From assembly GCF_036320965.1 (NCBI RefSeq), contig NC_092238.1, positions 23,887,903 through 23,951,902 on the forward strand: DNA of 64,000 bases, in the 5' to 3' direction. Under the pieces are notes generated by a model. The model worked only from the letters and a program-made list of their open reading frames with translations. It had not been told where the DNA came from and made no database searches. The position numbers were made by a program, and so were the translations under genes. Shown here one piece after another: positions 45,721 to 55,985 of this stretch (position 1 is its first letter; each line of letters begins with the position of its first letter). The DNA comes from Panulirus ornatus (taxonomy: Eukaryota; Arthropoda; Malacostraca; Decapoda; Palinuridae).

Positions 45721-47376
45721 GGTATTGCAGTGGAATTTATAAAAAAAAGGGGGTGACTGTATTGTTGACTGGTTGGTGAGGTTATTTAATGTATGTATGA
45801 CTCATGGTGAGGTGCCTGAGGATTGGCGGAATGCGTGCATAGTGCCATTGTACAAAGGCAAAGGGGATAAGAGTGAGTGCTCAAATTACAGAGGTATAAG
45901 TTTGTTGAGTATTCCTGGTAAATTATATGGGAGGGTATTGATTGAGAGGGTGAAGGCATGTACAGAGCATCAGATTGGGGAAGAGCAGTGTGGTTTCAGA
46001 AGTGGTAGAGGATGTGTGGATCAGGTGTTTGCTTTGAAGAATGTATGTGAGAAATACTTAGAAAAGCAAATGGATTTGTATGTAGCATTTATGGATCTGG
46101 AGAAGGCATATGATAGAGTTGATAGAGATGCTCTGTGGAAGGTATTAAGAATATATGGTGTGGGAGGAAAGTTGTTAGAAGCAGTGAAAAGTTTTTATCG
46201 AGGATGTAAGGCATGTGTACGTGTAGGAAGAGAGGAAAGTGATTGGTTCTCAGTGAATGTAGGTTTGCGGCAGGGGTGTGTGATGTCTCCATGGTTGTTT
46301 AATTTGTTTATGGATGGGGTTGTTAGGGAGGTGAATGCAAGAGTTTTGGAAAGAGGGGCAAGTATGAAGTCTGTTGGGGATGAGAGAGCTTGGGAAGTGA
46401 GTCAGTTGTTGTTCGCTGATGATACAGCGCTGGTGGCTGATTCATGTGAGAAACTGCAGAAGCTGGTGACTGAGTTTGGTAAAGTGTGTGGAAGAAGAAA
46501 GTTAAGAGTAAATGTGAATAAGAGCAAGGTTATTAGGTACAGTAGGGTTGAGGGTCAAGTCAATTGGGAGGTGAGTTTGAATGGAGAAAAACTGGAGGAA
46601 GTGAAGTGCTTTAGATATCTGGGAGTGGATCTGGCAGCGGATGGAACCATGGAAGCGGAAGTGGATCATAGGGTGGGGGAGGGGGCAAAAATTCTGGGGG
46701 CCTTGAAGAATGTGTGGAAGTCGAGAACATTATCTCGGAAAGCAAAAATGGGTATGTTTGAAGGAATAGTGGTTCCAACAATGTTGTATGGTTGCGAGGC
46801 GTGGGCTATGGATAGAGTTGTGCGCAGGAGGATGGATGTGCTGGAAATGAGATGTTTGAGGACAATGTGTGGTGTGAGGTGGTTTGATCGAGTGAGTAAC
46901 GTAAAGGTAAGAGAGATGTGTGGAAATAAAAAGAGCGTGGTTGAGAGAGCAGAAGAGGGTGTTTTGAAGTGGTTTGGGCGCATGGAGAGAATGAGTGAGG
47001 AAAGATTGACCAAGAGGATATATGTGTCGGAGGTGGAGGGAACGAGGAGAAGAGGGAGACCAAATTGGAGGTGGAAAGATGGAGTGAAAAAGATTTTGTG
47101 TGATCGGGGCCTGAACATGCAGGAGGGTGAAAGGAGGGCAAGGAATAGAGTGAATTGGAGCGATGTGGTATACCGGGGTTGACGTGCTGTCAGTGGATTG
47201 AATCAAGGCATGTGAAGCGTCTGGGGTAAACCATGGAAAGCTGTGTAGGTATGTATATTTGCGTGTGTGGACGTATGTATATACATGTGTATGGGGGGGG
47301 GTTGGGCCATTTCTTTCGTCTGTTTCCTTGCGCTACCTCGCAAACGCGGGAGACAGCGAAAAAAAAAAAAAAAAAA
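45721..47376 (+). mobile_element. Young short-tail LINE family 1 insertion with 8-bp target duplication
   Basis: The plus-strand copy is flanked by ACTACAAT at 45713-45720 and 47377-47384. It has the short 3' UTR and ends in about 18 As. The 5' end lies at the GIAVEFIKK codons. It sits within the older minus copy at 44450-47665. Confidence 0.95.
45773..47182 (+). pseudogene. LINE reverse transcriptase ORF, 469 aa, uninterrupted
   Basis: The frame is open from the RLFNVCMTHGEVPEDWRNAC segment through all reverse transcriptase motifs (CSNYRGISLLSIPGK, QCGFRSGRGC, FMDLEKAYDRVDRDALW, GLRQGCVMSPWLFNLFMDG, LLFADDTALVADS, FRYLGVDLAADG) to the normal VVYRG stop. The endonuclease is missing because of 5' truncation, so it cannot be autonomous. 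The intact RT frame marks it as one of the youngest copies. Confidence 0.92.
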
Positions 47377-47665
47377 ACTACAATACCATCCAAATCTGCC
47401 ACCTTGCCGGATTTCATCTTTTGCAAAGCTTTCACTATCTCTTCTCTCTTAACCAAACCATTCTCCCTGACCCTCTCACTTCACACTCCACCCCAACCAA
47501 AACAAAAACACCCTATATCTGCCACTCTATCATCAAACACATTCAACAAACCTTCATAATACTCACTCCATCTTCTTACTTCATCAATACCTGTTATTGC
47601 TTCCCCACTTGCCCCCTTTGCCAATGTATCCATTTATTTTCTTATCTTACGCACATTTTTTACCT
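47377..47665 (-). mobile_element. Continuation of the old LINE split at 45720
   Basis: ACTACAATACCATCCAAATC resumes the minus-strand ORF (KALQKMKSGKVADLDGI) and extends into the linker, ending near 47665. Beyond that, 47665-47770 holds scraps of older LINE tail wording. Confidence 0.85.
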
Positions 47666-47789
47666 ACTAAAACATGTATACATGTACATATTCATACTTG
47701 CTTGCTTTCCAAAACATTTACTCATATACATATTCATACTTGCCTTCATCCACTCCTGGCACCATAACCTGGCAACTGGTTATGGATGA

Positions 47790-48342
47790 TGATGATTCCC
47801 AATTCCTATTCACACACAGAACCTTGAAGCTTATTTCTTGCTAGATTTTAATCATATTGAGGCTTTCTTTCACTTTGTCCACCAAAGATAAACTATCCAG
47901 TTGAAGGAGTTTCATCTTATTCCTACCTGCTGATTCAGCTGCTTAACCAGTCTCTATTCAGGATGATTTTTGTGTCTGCCTGGAAGAATTCAGTATTTAT
48001 GCTGGGATTGTTACTGTAATGTATTACCTATTAAGTAAAGGATACCATAAAAAAGGATGGTTGATGTATTATGGAGCATGCATAAAAGTATCCTCTACGG
48101 TTGTGGGATGAGTGATGTATCATCTAGCATGTGTAGAGTCCCTGGTATTAGAGTAATTGATTTCCTTCTCAAGATGAGTACCTTATTGCAGAATGGTTTT
48201 GAGTCATCCTCTTTTTAGTTGACATTTAATTGAACATGTTGGTCATTGTGTGAATCTTTGGTTATTTCAATGTGGCACCCCAAAATGTTCACCCAATAGT
48301 TAAGTTGATGACCCACCCACTAGTAATATGTGTTTAGTGTAT
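47790..48342. other. Intron sequence without recognised element
   Basis: AT-rich intronic DNA. Nothing is recognised before the TA repeat at 48343. Confidence 0.5.
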
Positions 48343-48343
48343 A

Positions 48344-48374
<31 letters not shown>
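48343..48374. repeat. (TA)n microsatellite next to splice acceptor
   Basis: About 15 TA units end 20 bp before the CPSF2 acceptor AG at 48393-48394, in the zone where a branch point would be expected. Confidence 0.95.
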
Positions 48375-48376
<2 letters not shown>

Positions 48377-48394
48377 AGTAATTCTTTTCCTCAG

Positions 48395-48532
48395 GCACCT
48401 CCACACTGTCCTGTCTTTATCAATGACATTCGCCTGAGTGAATTTAAACAAGTTCTTAGCCGAGCAGGAATTAGTTCAGAATTCAACGCTGGCATTTTGT
48501 GGTGTGCTAATGGCACTATAGCTCTCAAGAAA
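48395..48532 (+). CDS. CPSF2: CPSF2 exon with VFIN..RLSEFKQVL block
   Basis: The acceptor is TTCCTCAG and the donor GTAAGT starts at 48533. It is a phase 0 exon of 46 codons. It reads APPHCPVFINDIRLSEFKQV, LSRAGISSEFNAGILWCANG, TIALKK. This aligns closely with the SVFMNEPRLSDFKQVL...EFVGGVLVCNNQVAVRR segment of vertebrate CPSF2, the conserved C-terminal domain that joins CPSF73. Confidence 0.96.
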
Positions 48533-49095
48533 GTAAGTAAGCTCATTATTTTATCATCGCTGTAATATGTTTCTAGATGTTGCTAGTCACATTCTTCGTT
48601 TTAGTTCATGTGTGTATGTTGCCTCCCTTCACTACATTATTCTTTAAATTATTTCATTATTGTTTAGGAAAGCTTAGACAGACTTATACTTTGGTTTTAA
48701 ATGGTAAACACACACACAAAATGGATAATATGTCATCAGTCACAGGGAAATAGGCTCTAGGTTTCAGCTCGTGAGCTGTAAAGAGCTGGGGCTGATGTTG
48801 GTAAGATAGCACTACTGTTGGTTTATGTGTTCACCCACTGGCTGAAGAGTGTCAGATCATCTATTTGTAATTTTCAGTCTTTTCTAATTCATATAAGATA
48901 CTTTCAGTTGGACTATGAGAAAAGCAAGTCTGTTTACACACACACTACCATAACATAGAGGTTGTGAACCTAAAGGACCAGGAATGGACAGAGGCACCAT
49001 TCCAACTTGTTGGGTAGAGGATACTTGACATTGAATTACTCAGCTTTGAGCTACAGAGCAATAAAAAATTGTGGCTGAAAAACTTTTTCTCGTTG
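48533..49095. other. Intron sequence without recognised element
   Basis: AT-rich intronic DNA. I see no repeat or coding signature. Confidence 0.5.
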
Positions 49096-49099
49096 CCAC

Positions 49100-49465
49100 C
49101 ATTCCAAAAAGAAAAAATGCAGCATCCTCAGTGGAGTTCCCCAAGGGATCATTGTAATTTCCTTTTGTCTTGAACCTCATCCAACATGGCCATCCATCTC
49201 CACCTGAAACCCATGACATCCTTGTCCTTTCTTCTGCAGATGACCTTTCAGTCTCACCACAGCTTGCAAAGTCAGTGAGTTACACACATCTTACAGCATT
49301 ACTCCAAACTTTTAGAACAATGGCCTCTGTGTAATGGAATGATACAGTATCACTTAAAAAGTCCTCAGTTATTGTACTGACACTCAGCAGACACAGTTCA
49401 AACTTACATATGCCTGTTGCTACTCAGCCAAACCCTTCCCTGAAACTAAAGACTGAGTATAAAGC
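49100..49465 (+). mobile_element. Jockey-like LINE reverse transcriptase remnant
   Basis: The plus strand encodes GVPQGSL-like, LNLIQHGHPSPPETHDILVL, SSADDLSVSPQLAKS and, later, SLKKSSVIVLTLSRHSSNLH. The order GVPQGS...LFNL...SADD...KS matches Jockey-type RT motifs, with YADD changed to SADD. It has at least two stops and is probably related to the C-terminal remnant at 41440. Confidence 0.68.
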
Positions 49466-49486
49466 ATCAAATATAATTTTTTTTAT

Positions 49487-50272
49487 TATTTTGCTTTGTC
49501 GCTGTCTCCTGCGTTAGCGAGGTAGCGCAAGGAAACAGACGAAAGAATGGCCCAACCCACCCACATACACATGTATATACATACATGTCCACACACGCAA
49601 ATATACATACCTATACATCTCAATGTATACATATATATACACACACAGACATATACCTGTATACACATGCACATAATTCATACTGTCTGCCTTTATTCAT
49701 TCCCATAACCATCGCCACCCCGCCACACATGAAATAACCACCCCTTCCCCCCAAATGTGCGCGAGGTAGCACTAGGAAAAGACAACAAAGGCCACTTTCA
49801 TTCACATTCAGTCTCTAGCTGTCATGTAATAATGCACCGAAACCACAGCTCCCTTTCCACACCCAGGCCCCACAGAACTTTCCATGGTTTACCCCAGACG
49901 CTTCACGTGCCCTGGTTCAATCCATTGACAGCACGTCGACCCCGGTATACCACATCATTCCAATTCACTCTATTCCTTGCATGCCTTTCACCCTCCTGTG
50001 TGTTCAGGCCCCAATCACTCAAAATCTTTTTCACTCCATCTTTCCACCTCCAATTTGGTCTCCCACTTCTCCTCGTTCCCTCCACCTCTGACTCATATAT
50101 CCTCTTGGTCAATCTTTCCTCACTCATTCTCTCCATGTGACCAAACCATTTCAAAACACCCTCTTCTGCTCTCAACCACACTCTTTTTATTACCACACAT
50201 CTCTATTCAAACTTACTTCCCAATTGATTTGGCCCTCAACCCTACTGTACCTAATAACCTTGCTCTTATTTA
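49487..50272 (-). mobile_element. Long-tail LINE family 1 copy with internal deletion
   Basis: The full long 3' UTR and ORF C-terminus (49903-50196) on the minus strand are fused at about 50205 to the GQINWEVSLN codons, removing the intervening YGCEAW region. It ends at NKSKVI at 50272, where the Penelope-like element starts. Confidence 0.85.
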
Positions 50273-51024
50273 CAAATTTTATCAACAATAAAGTTATCCA
50301 ATTTGTATAGACCTTCACTAATATTAAGATTATAATTGTTTGTGTATTTAGTAATAGAAGATTCAGTGATATTTCTCTTGGTACTGGAGTTAGAGTTGAT
50401 AACTGAGATGGCATTACTCCAGTCAGTACAATGATCATAGTTTTTAATGTGATTAAACAAGACATTTGATTCTTGTCCTGTTCTTATACTATGTTTATGT
50501 TGCTTAAGTCTAACAGAAAGATCCTTACCCGTCTGTCCAACATAAAACTTATCACAATTTCTACATGGCACTTTATGGATGCACCCAGGAGAATTTTCTG
50601 GTGAGTTCCTGATTAAGATATTCTTTATAGTATTATTGTAACTGAAGGCAACATTTACATTAAAGGATTTAAGCAACATGGGAAGTAAAGTAAAATTATT
50701 ATTAAAAGAGAGAACTAAAAGATTCTTGGTGTCAGTGGGAGGTTTGGGCTCAACTCTATAAAATGATTTCTTTGCTAACTTAAGGGATTTATCAATGAAA
50801 GATTTAGGGTACTTTAACTTAGATCCAATTGAATATATCTTCTCAGACTCATCATCAATATACTCTGGACTGCAAATACATAATGCCCTAAGGAACATAG
50901 ATTGAAATGATGATAATTTAACTGTCTTGTTGAGATGAGTAATGATGGATGTATGAGCATACGTTGGTAAGTTTTCTGTATATGCTAAACTTAAACTTGT
51001 TTTCTTGCATATGGATCGTGCCAT
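50266..51024 (-). pseudogene. Penelope-like element C-terminal GIY-YIG-type endonuclease
   Basis: The frame covers the thumb/linker region, then the endonuclease module CIHKVPCRNCDKFYVGQTGK, DLSVRLKQHKHSIRTG, VLFNHIKNYDH. The CxxC before FYVGQTG and the downstream Arg and His match the Penelope-type GIY-YIG domain. The first Gly-Ile-Tyr triplet is degenerate (GCIHKV). It lacks a native stop because the neighbouring LINE cuts it at 50272. Confidence 0.9.
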
Positions 51025-51116
51025 CTAAAAATGGTAACACCGTTATTTTCATTTTTACAGTAAATTTGATGGGGGGTACTAAATTGTTTAGTAAGGGGAG
51101 AAATGTATGTAAATTT

Positions 51117-51470
51117 TCATTTGTTGGCCAAACACAGAACATCATCTACATACCTAAACCAAATTGCATTAAAAGGTAAGATATCCTTTAGTAATTTTGT
51201 TTCAAAAAATTCCATATAAAGATTACTTAGTACAGGTGAAAGAGGGTTACCCATTGCCATACCAAATTTTTGAGCATAATAATCTCTATTGAATTGAATT
51301 ACACAGTCATGTATACACAGTTGTATCAGTTCAATGAAAACAGACTTTGAAACAGGTAATTGAATATCATCCAAAACATCAAATAGATATTCTAAAAGGT
51401 CATCAACTGGAACTTTTGTGAAAAGTGAGAAAACATCAAAGCTAACAAGTTTGGAAATCAAAATTAACAT
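51117..51470 (-). pseudogene. Penelope-like element RT catalytic part
   Basis: The frame shows SFDVFSLFTKVPVDDLLEYL (first catalytic Asp), then QKFGMAMGNPLSPVLSNLYM, EFFE, and FRYVDDVLCLANK with the YVDD active site intact. It is followed by a frame change into 50918-51145. The catalytic residues are therefore preserved although the overall frame is broken. Confidence 0.92.
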
Positions 51471-51561
51471 TGATATTGTTAAGCTTAATTAAATCTACAT
51501 TGTTCATGATATTAGAATTTGATGTCTTACCCATTAAAGGGCTTAATAAAGAAACTAACCA

Positions 51562-52344
51562 TTATGACAATTTGTATGTGGTGGAGCCTACTGAACTCAC
51601 TATAGGTCTTGCTGGAAAATTTTGTTTATGTGTTTTGATAAGTCCATACCTATATGGCAGTGAAGGGGACAAAGATGACAAAATTTCAATAAGAGAACCA
51701 TTGCTTTTCAACAACAATTTCATTTCTTTATGGAAAAGGGAATTGACTGCTTCTAGGGGATTCTTACCGAGTTTAAAATATGTTGTGTCATAATTTAAAA
51801 GATCATTCATTTTAGATAAATAATTACTTTTGTCCATAATCACAATAAAGTTAGCCTTATCTGCTGTAATAATATGTATATCATTGGCTTTTTTTAAGGT
51901 GTTAATGGCTCTTATAAATCTTTTTGGGCAATTAGGTTCCACTGGTTTTGACAAACTGGCATACACTAAACCCTTACAGATATTAATTTCATCATTATAT
52001 AAATTACTGTATTTCTCTAAATTGCAAAAAGACTTTGTGACATCAACACAGCTGGCTTCTCTGTTAGAGCACACAAAACTTAATCCATAGCCTAAAGCAC
52101 ACAAGGAATCCTTATCTAGTTGTTTATTGGACAGGTTTAACACAAAAGAAGGGTTTGTGTTCTTAGCCCAGTTGCTGTTTTCATTAAGATGGTCCAACTT
52201 ACAATTCAGTTTCCTTTGTAGCCTATTGCGTTCACTTCTTAATCTATTATAGCAATAGTCCAAAATCCGGTTCTTCCAGTATACCGGTATAGCCATTTGA
52301 AAGGCACGTTTCTTCTCTCTTGTAATACGAAAAGCCTCCTCCAT
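51562..52344 (-). pseudogene. Penelope-like element N-terminal and first RT part
   Basis: This 260-aa frame starts MEEAFRITREKKRAF, the likely element start, and has a basic helical N-terminus. It then shows the family signature IITADKANFIVIMDKSNYLS and GLIKTHKQNFPARPIVSSVG, the RT1-RT2 region of Penelope-like elements. The frame is lost after GSTTYKLS by an indel, and coding continues in another frame at 51470. Confidence 0.9.
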
Positions 52345-52372
52345 TTCAATCTTCTTTTATTCAATATGTGTA

Positions 52373-52488
52373 GAAAATGAAAATAATGTTATGTTACCAT
52401 TTTTAGATTGCATGATCCATAGGCAAGGAAACAAGTTTAAGTTTAGCATATACAGAAAACCTACCAATATATGCTCATATATCTATTA
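52373..52488 (+). mobile_element. Second Penelope-like copy, 5'-truncated, left part
   Basis: The plus-strand sequence matches the sense of 50930-51050 (KFKFSIYRKP.. region), starting at AAAATGAAAATAATG. It ends at the target duplication ATATCTATTA (52479-52488), where a LINE is inserted. It continues at 54278. Confidence 0.9.
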
Positions 52489-54277
52489 AAAGGTAAGATA
52501 TAGGGTGTTTTGGTCGAGGTGGTGTGCAAAGTGAGAGGGTTAGGGAAAATGATTTGGTAAACAGAGAAGAGGTAGTAAAAGCTTTGCGGAAGATGAAAGC
52601 CGGCAAGGCAGCAGGTTTGGGTGGTATTGCAGCGGAATTTATTAAAAAAGGGGGTGACTGTATTATTGACTGGTTGGTAAGGTTATTTAATGTATGTATG
52701 ACTCATGGTGAGGTGCCTGAGGATTGGCGGAATGCGTGCATAGTGCCATTGTACAAAGGCAAAGGGGATAAGAGTGAGTGCTCAAATTACAGAGGTATAA
52801 GTTTGTTGAGTATTCCTGGTAAATTATATGGGAGGGTATTGATTGAGAGGGTGAAGGCATGTACAGAGCATCAGATTGGGGAAGAGCAGTGTGGTTTCAG
52901 AAGTGGTAGAGGATGTGTGGATCAGGTGTTTGCTTTGAAGAATGTATGTGAGAAATACTTAGAAAAGCAAATGGATCTGTTTGTAGCATTTATGGATCTG
53001 GAGAAGGCATATGATAGAGTTGATAGAGATGCTCTGTGGAAGGTATTAAGAATATATGGTGTGTCAGGCAAGTTGTTAGAAGCAGTGAAAAGTTTAATCG
53101 AGGATGTAAGGCATGTGTACGTGTAGGAAGAGAGGAAAGTGATTGGTTCTCAGTGAATGTAGGTTTGCAGCAGGGGTGTGTGATGTCTCCATGGTTGTTT
53201 AATTTGTTTATGGATGGGGTTGTTAGGGAGGTAAATGCAAGAGTTTTGGAAAGAGGGGCAAGTATGCAGTCTGTTGGGGATGAGAGAGCTTGGGAAGTGA
53301 GTCAGTTGTTGTTCGCTGATGATACAGCGCTGGTGGCTGATTCATGTGAGAGACTGCAGAAGCTGGTGACTGAGTTTGGTAAAGTGTGTGAAAGAAGAAA
53401 GTTAAGAGTAAATGTGAATAAGAGCAAGGTTATTAGGTACAGTAGGGTTGAGGGTCAAGTCAATTGGGAGGTAAGTTTGAATGGAGAAAAACTGGAGGAA
53501 GTGAAGTGTTTTATATATCTGGGAGTGGATCTGGCAGCGGATGGTACCATGGAAGCGGAAGTTGATCACAGGGTGGGGTAGGGGGCGAAAATCCTGGGAG
53601 CCTTGAAGAATGTGTGGAAGTCAAGAACATTATCTCGGAAAGCAAAAATGGGTATGTTTGAAGGAATAGTGGTTCCAACAATGTTGTATGGTTGCGAGGT
53701 GTGGGCTATGGATAGAGTTGTGCGCAGGAGGATGGATGTGCTGGAAATGAGATGTTTAAGGACAATGTGTGGTGTGAGGTGGTTTGATCGAGTAAGTAAC
53801 GTAAGGGTAAGAGAGATGTGTGGAAATAAAAAGAGCGTGGTTGAGAGAGCAGAAGAGGGTGTTTTGAAATGGTTTTGGCACATGGAGAGAAAGAGTGAGG
53901 AAAGATTGACCAAGAGGATATATGTGTCGGAGGTGGAGGGAACGAGGAGAAGTGGGAGACCAAATGGGAGGTGGAAAGATGGAGTGAAAAAGATTTTGTG
54001 TGATCGGGGCCTGAACATGCAGGAGGGTGAAAGGAGGGCAAGGAATAGAGTGAATTGGATCGATGTGGTATACCGGGGTTGACGTGCTGTCAGTGGATTG
54101 AATCAGGGCATGTGAAGCGTCTGGGGTAAACCATGGAAAGCTGTGTAGGTATGTATATTTGCGTGTGTGGACATATGTATATACATGTGTATGGGGGTGG
54201 GTTGGGCCATTTCTTTCGTCTGTTTCCTTGCGCTACCTCGCAAACGCGGGAGACAGCGACAAAGCAAAAAAAAAAAA
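52489..54277 (+). mobile_element. Young short-tail LINE family 1 insertion into the Penelope-like element
   Basis: It is flanked by ATATCTATTA at 52479-52488 and 54278-54287. The LINE starts at ADIGCFGRGG-type codons, preceded by a 7-8 nt filler. It has RT pieces at 52524-53126, 53036-53581 and 53603-54082, the short 3' UTR and an A tail. Defects are LGGI instead of LDGI, a 2-nt loss near 53094 (SFYRG lost) and a TAG at 53579-53581. LLFADDTALVADS is intact. Confidence 0.95.
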
Positions 54278-54367
54278 ATATCTATTATTACTCATCTCAA
54301 CATGACAGAGTTAAATTATCATCATTTCAATCTATGTTTCTTAAGGCATTAAGTATTTGCAGTCCAG

Positions 54368-54485
54368 AGTATACTGATGATGAGTTTGAGAAGATATATT
54401 CTATTGGATCTAAGTTAAAGTAACCTAGAGTACTGATGATGAGTTTGAGAAGATATATTCTATTGGATCTAAGTTAAAGTAACCT
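54368..54485 (+). repeat. 59-bp tandem duplication in Penelope-like copy
   Basis: ACTGATGATGAGTTTGAGAA occurs at 54373 and 54432, and both units end in AGTTAAAGTAACCTAGAG. The duplicated unit encodes the SPEYTDDEFEKIYSIGSKLK segment. Confidence 0.92.
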
Positions 54486-55177
54486 AGAGCTTTCATTGAT
54501 AAATCCCTTAGGTTAGCAAAGAAATCATTTTATAGTTGAGCCCAAACCTCCCATTGACACCAAGAACCTCCCATTGACACCGAGAATCTTTTAGTTCTCC
54601 CCTTTGATAATGATTTTACTTTACTTCCCATGTTGCTTAAATCCTTTAATGTAAATGTTGCCTTCAGTTACAATAATACTATATAGAATATCTTAATCAG
54701 GAACTCACCAGAAAATTCTCCTGGGTGCATCTATAAAGTGCCATGTAGAAATTGTGATAAGTTTTATGTTGGGCAGACTGGTAAGGATCTTTCTGTTAGA
54801 CTTAAGCAACATGAATATAGTATAAAAACAGGACAGAATCAAATGCCTTGTTTAATCACGTTAAAAACTATGATCATTGTATTGACTGGAGTAATGCCAT
54901 CTCAGTTATTATCTCTGACTCTGTTACCATGAGCAATGTCACTGAATCTTCTATTATTGAATACACAAAGAATTATAATCTTGATATTAGTGACTGTCTA
55001 TACAAATTGGATAACTTTATTGTTGATAAGATTTGTAAACAATTCACCTTTTTGTCCACATAATAAGTTTATGATATGCTCGTTGTCTGTCTTGGACAAT
55101 CACATGTTTACCATATGGCATCGTAGCTGCGTCTCTTCGTTGTATATCAACTGCCTGTTACATTTCTCTCTTGTGTC

Positions 55178-55218
55178 TCCCCTGATGATGTGATTATTAC
55201 ACGAAAGTGCACTTGGGA
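55178..55218 (+). ncRNA. Hammerhead-ribozyme-like motif in Penelope 3' UTR
   Basis: CTGATGA (55182-55188), GAAA (55203-55206) and the helices around them fit a type I hammerhead. Helix I is TCCC/GGGA (55178-55181 with 55215-55218). Helix II is GTG/CAC (55190-55192 with 55200-55202) with one extra T. Helix III is a minimal AG/CT with a palindromic TGCA loop. Cleavage would follow CTT at 55214. Penelope-like elements are known to carry hammerheads with very short helix III. The extra base and short helix II lower certainty. Confidence 0.55.
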
Positions 55219-55310
55219 ACTTATTGTGTTTCATTTTCCCTGTGGACTCATAGGAATATACTTGATCATGTGCAAAATTGTGATCCTTTCCATATTCATA
55301 TTCATATTCA

Positions 55311-55985
55311 TATTTGCTCGCCTTCATTCATTTCTGTTGTTACCTCGCCCACAGGAAAATGACCCCCTGCTTCAGTGAGGTAGTGCTATGTAAACAGGCA
55401 AAAAAAAAAAGGCCACATTCGTTCCCACTCAGTCTCTGTCATGTATAATGCACCAAAATCACAGCTCTCTATCCACATCTAGGCCCCACAGGCCTTTCCT
55501 TGGTTTACCCCAGACATTTCACATGACCTATTTTAGTCCATTGATAGCACATCGACCCCAGTATACCTCATCGTTCCAGTTCACTCTATTCCTTGCACAC
55601 CTCTCACCCTCCCGTATGTTCAGGCCCCGATCACTCAAAATCTCTTTCACTCCATCCTTCCACCTCCAGTTTGGTCTCCCACTTCTCCTTGTTCCCTCCA
55701 TCTCTAACACATCCTCATTGTCAATCTTTCCTCACTCATTTTTTCTGTATGTCCAAACCATTTCAATACACCCTCTTCTGCTTTCTAAACCACACTTTTT
55801 ATTTCCACTCATCTCTCTTACCCTTTCATTACTTACTCAATCAAACCATCTCACACTGCATATTGTCCTCAAACATTTCATTTCCAGCACATCCACCCTT
55901 CTCCATACAACCCTATCTATAGCCCATGCTTCGCAACCATGTAATATTGTTGGAACTACTATTCCTTCAAACACATTCTTCATCG
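55311..55985 (-). mobile_element. Older LINE family 1 3' part, truncated
   Basis: The minus-strand tail has the older wording (TTGCTCGCCTTCATTC, ACAGGAAAATGACCCCCTGC), a 3' UTR and the ORF C-terminus. It breaks off at the KNVW codons at about 55985, against a plus-strand copy. Confidence 0.82.

Larger units (their letters stand above)
50273..52372 (-). mobile_element. Penelope-like element, nearly complete coding region
   Basis: The minus-strand retroelement has N-terminal, reverse transcriptase and GIY-YIG-type endonuclease regions in that order, split over frames by a few indels. It is cut at its 3' side just after the DKICK codons by the neighbouring LINE, so the 3' UTR is missing. Its 5' end (about 52372) meets a second copy in opposite orientation. 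Penelope-like elements are known for such inverted and partial tandem copies. Confidence 0.92.
54278..55310 (+). mobile_element. Second Penelope-like copy, right part with 3' UTR
   Basis: The plus strand continues the thumb/endonuclease region (PCRNCDKFYVGQTGKDLSVR at about 54738, NHVKNYDHCIDWSNAISVI at 54848) to DKICKQFTFLST and a stop at 55061-55063. About 250 bp of 3' UTR follow. A 59-bp tandem duplication (54368-54485) and a 21-bp one (54547-54588) break the frame. The 3' UTR carries the hammerhead-like motif at 55178-55218. Confidence 0.9.

Noticed and set aside
55311..55330. CATATT repeats after the Penelope 3' UTR considered as a CRISPR-like or satellite array
   Set aside because: Only three short units without spacers are present. 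It is a simple repeat at an element end.
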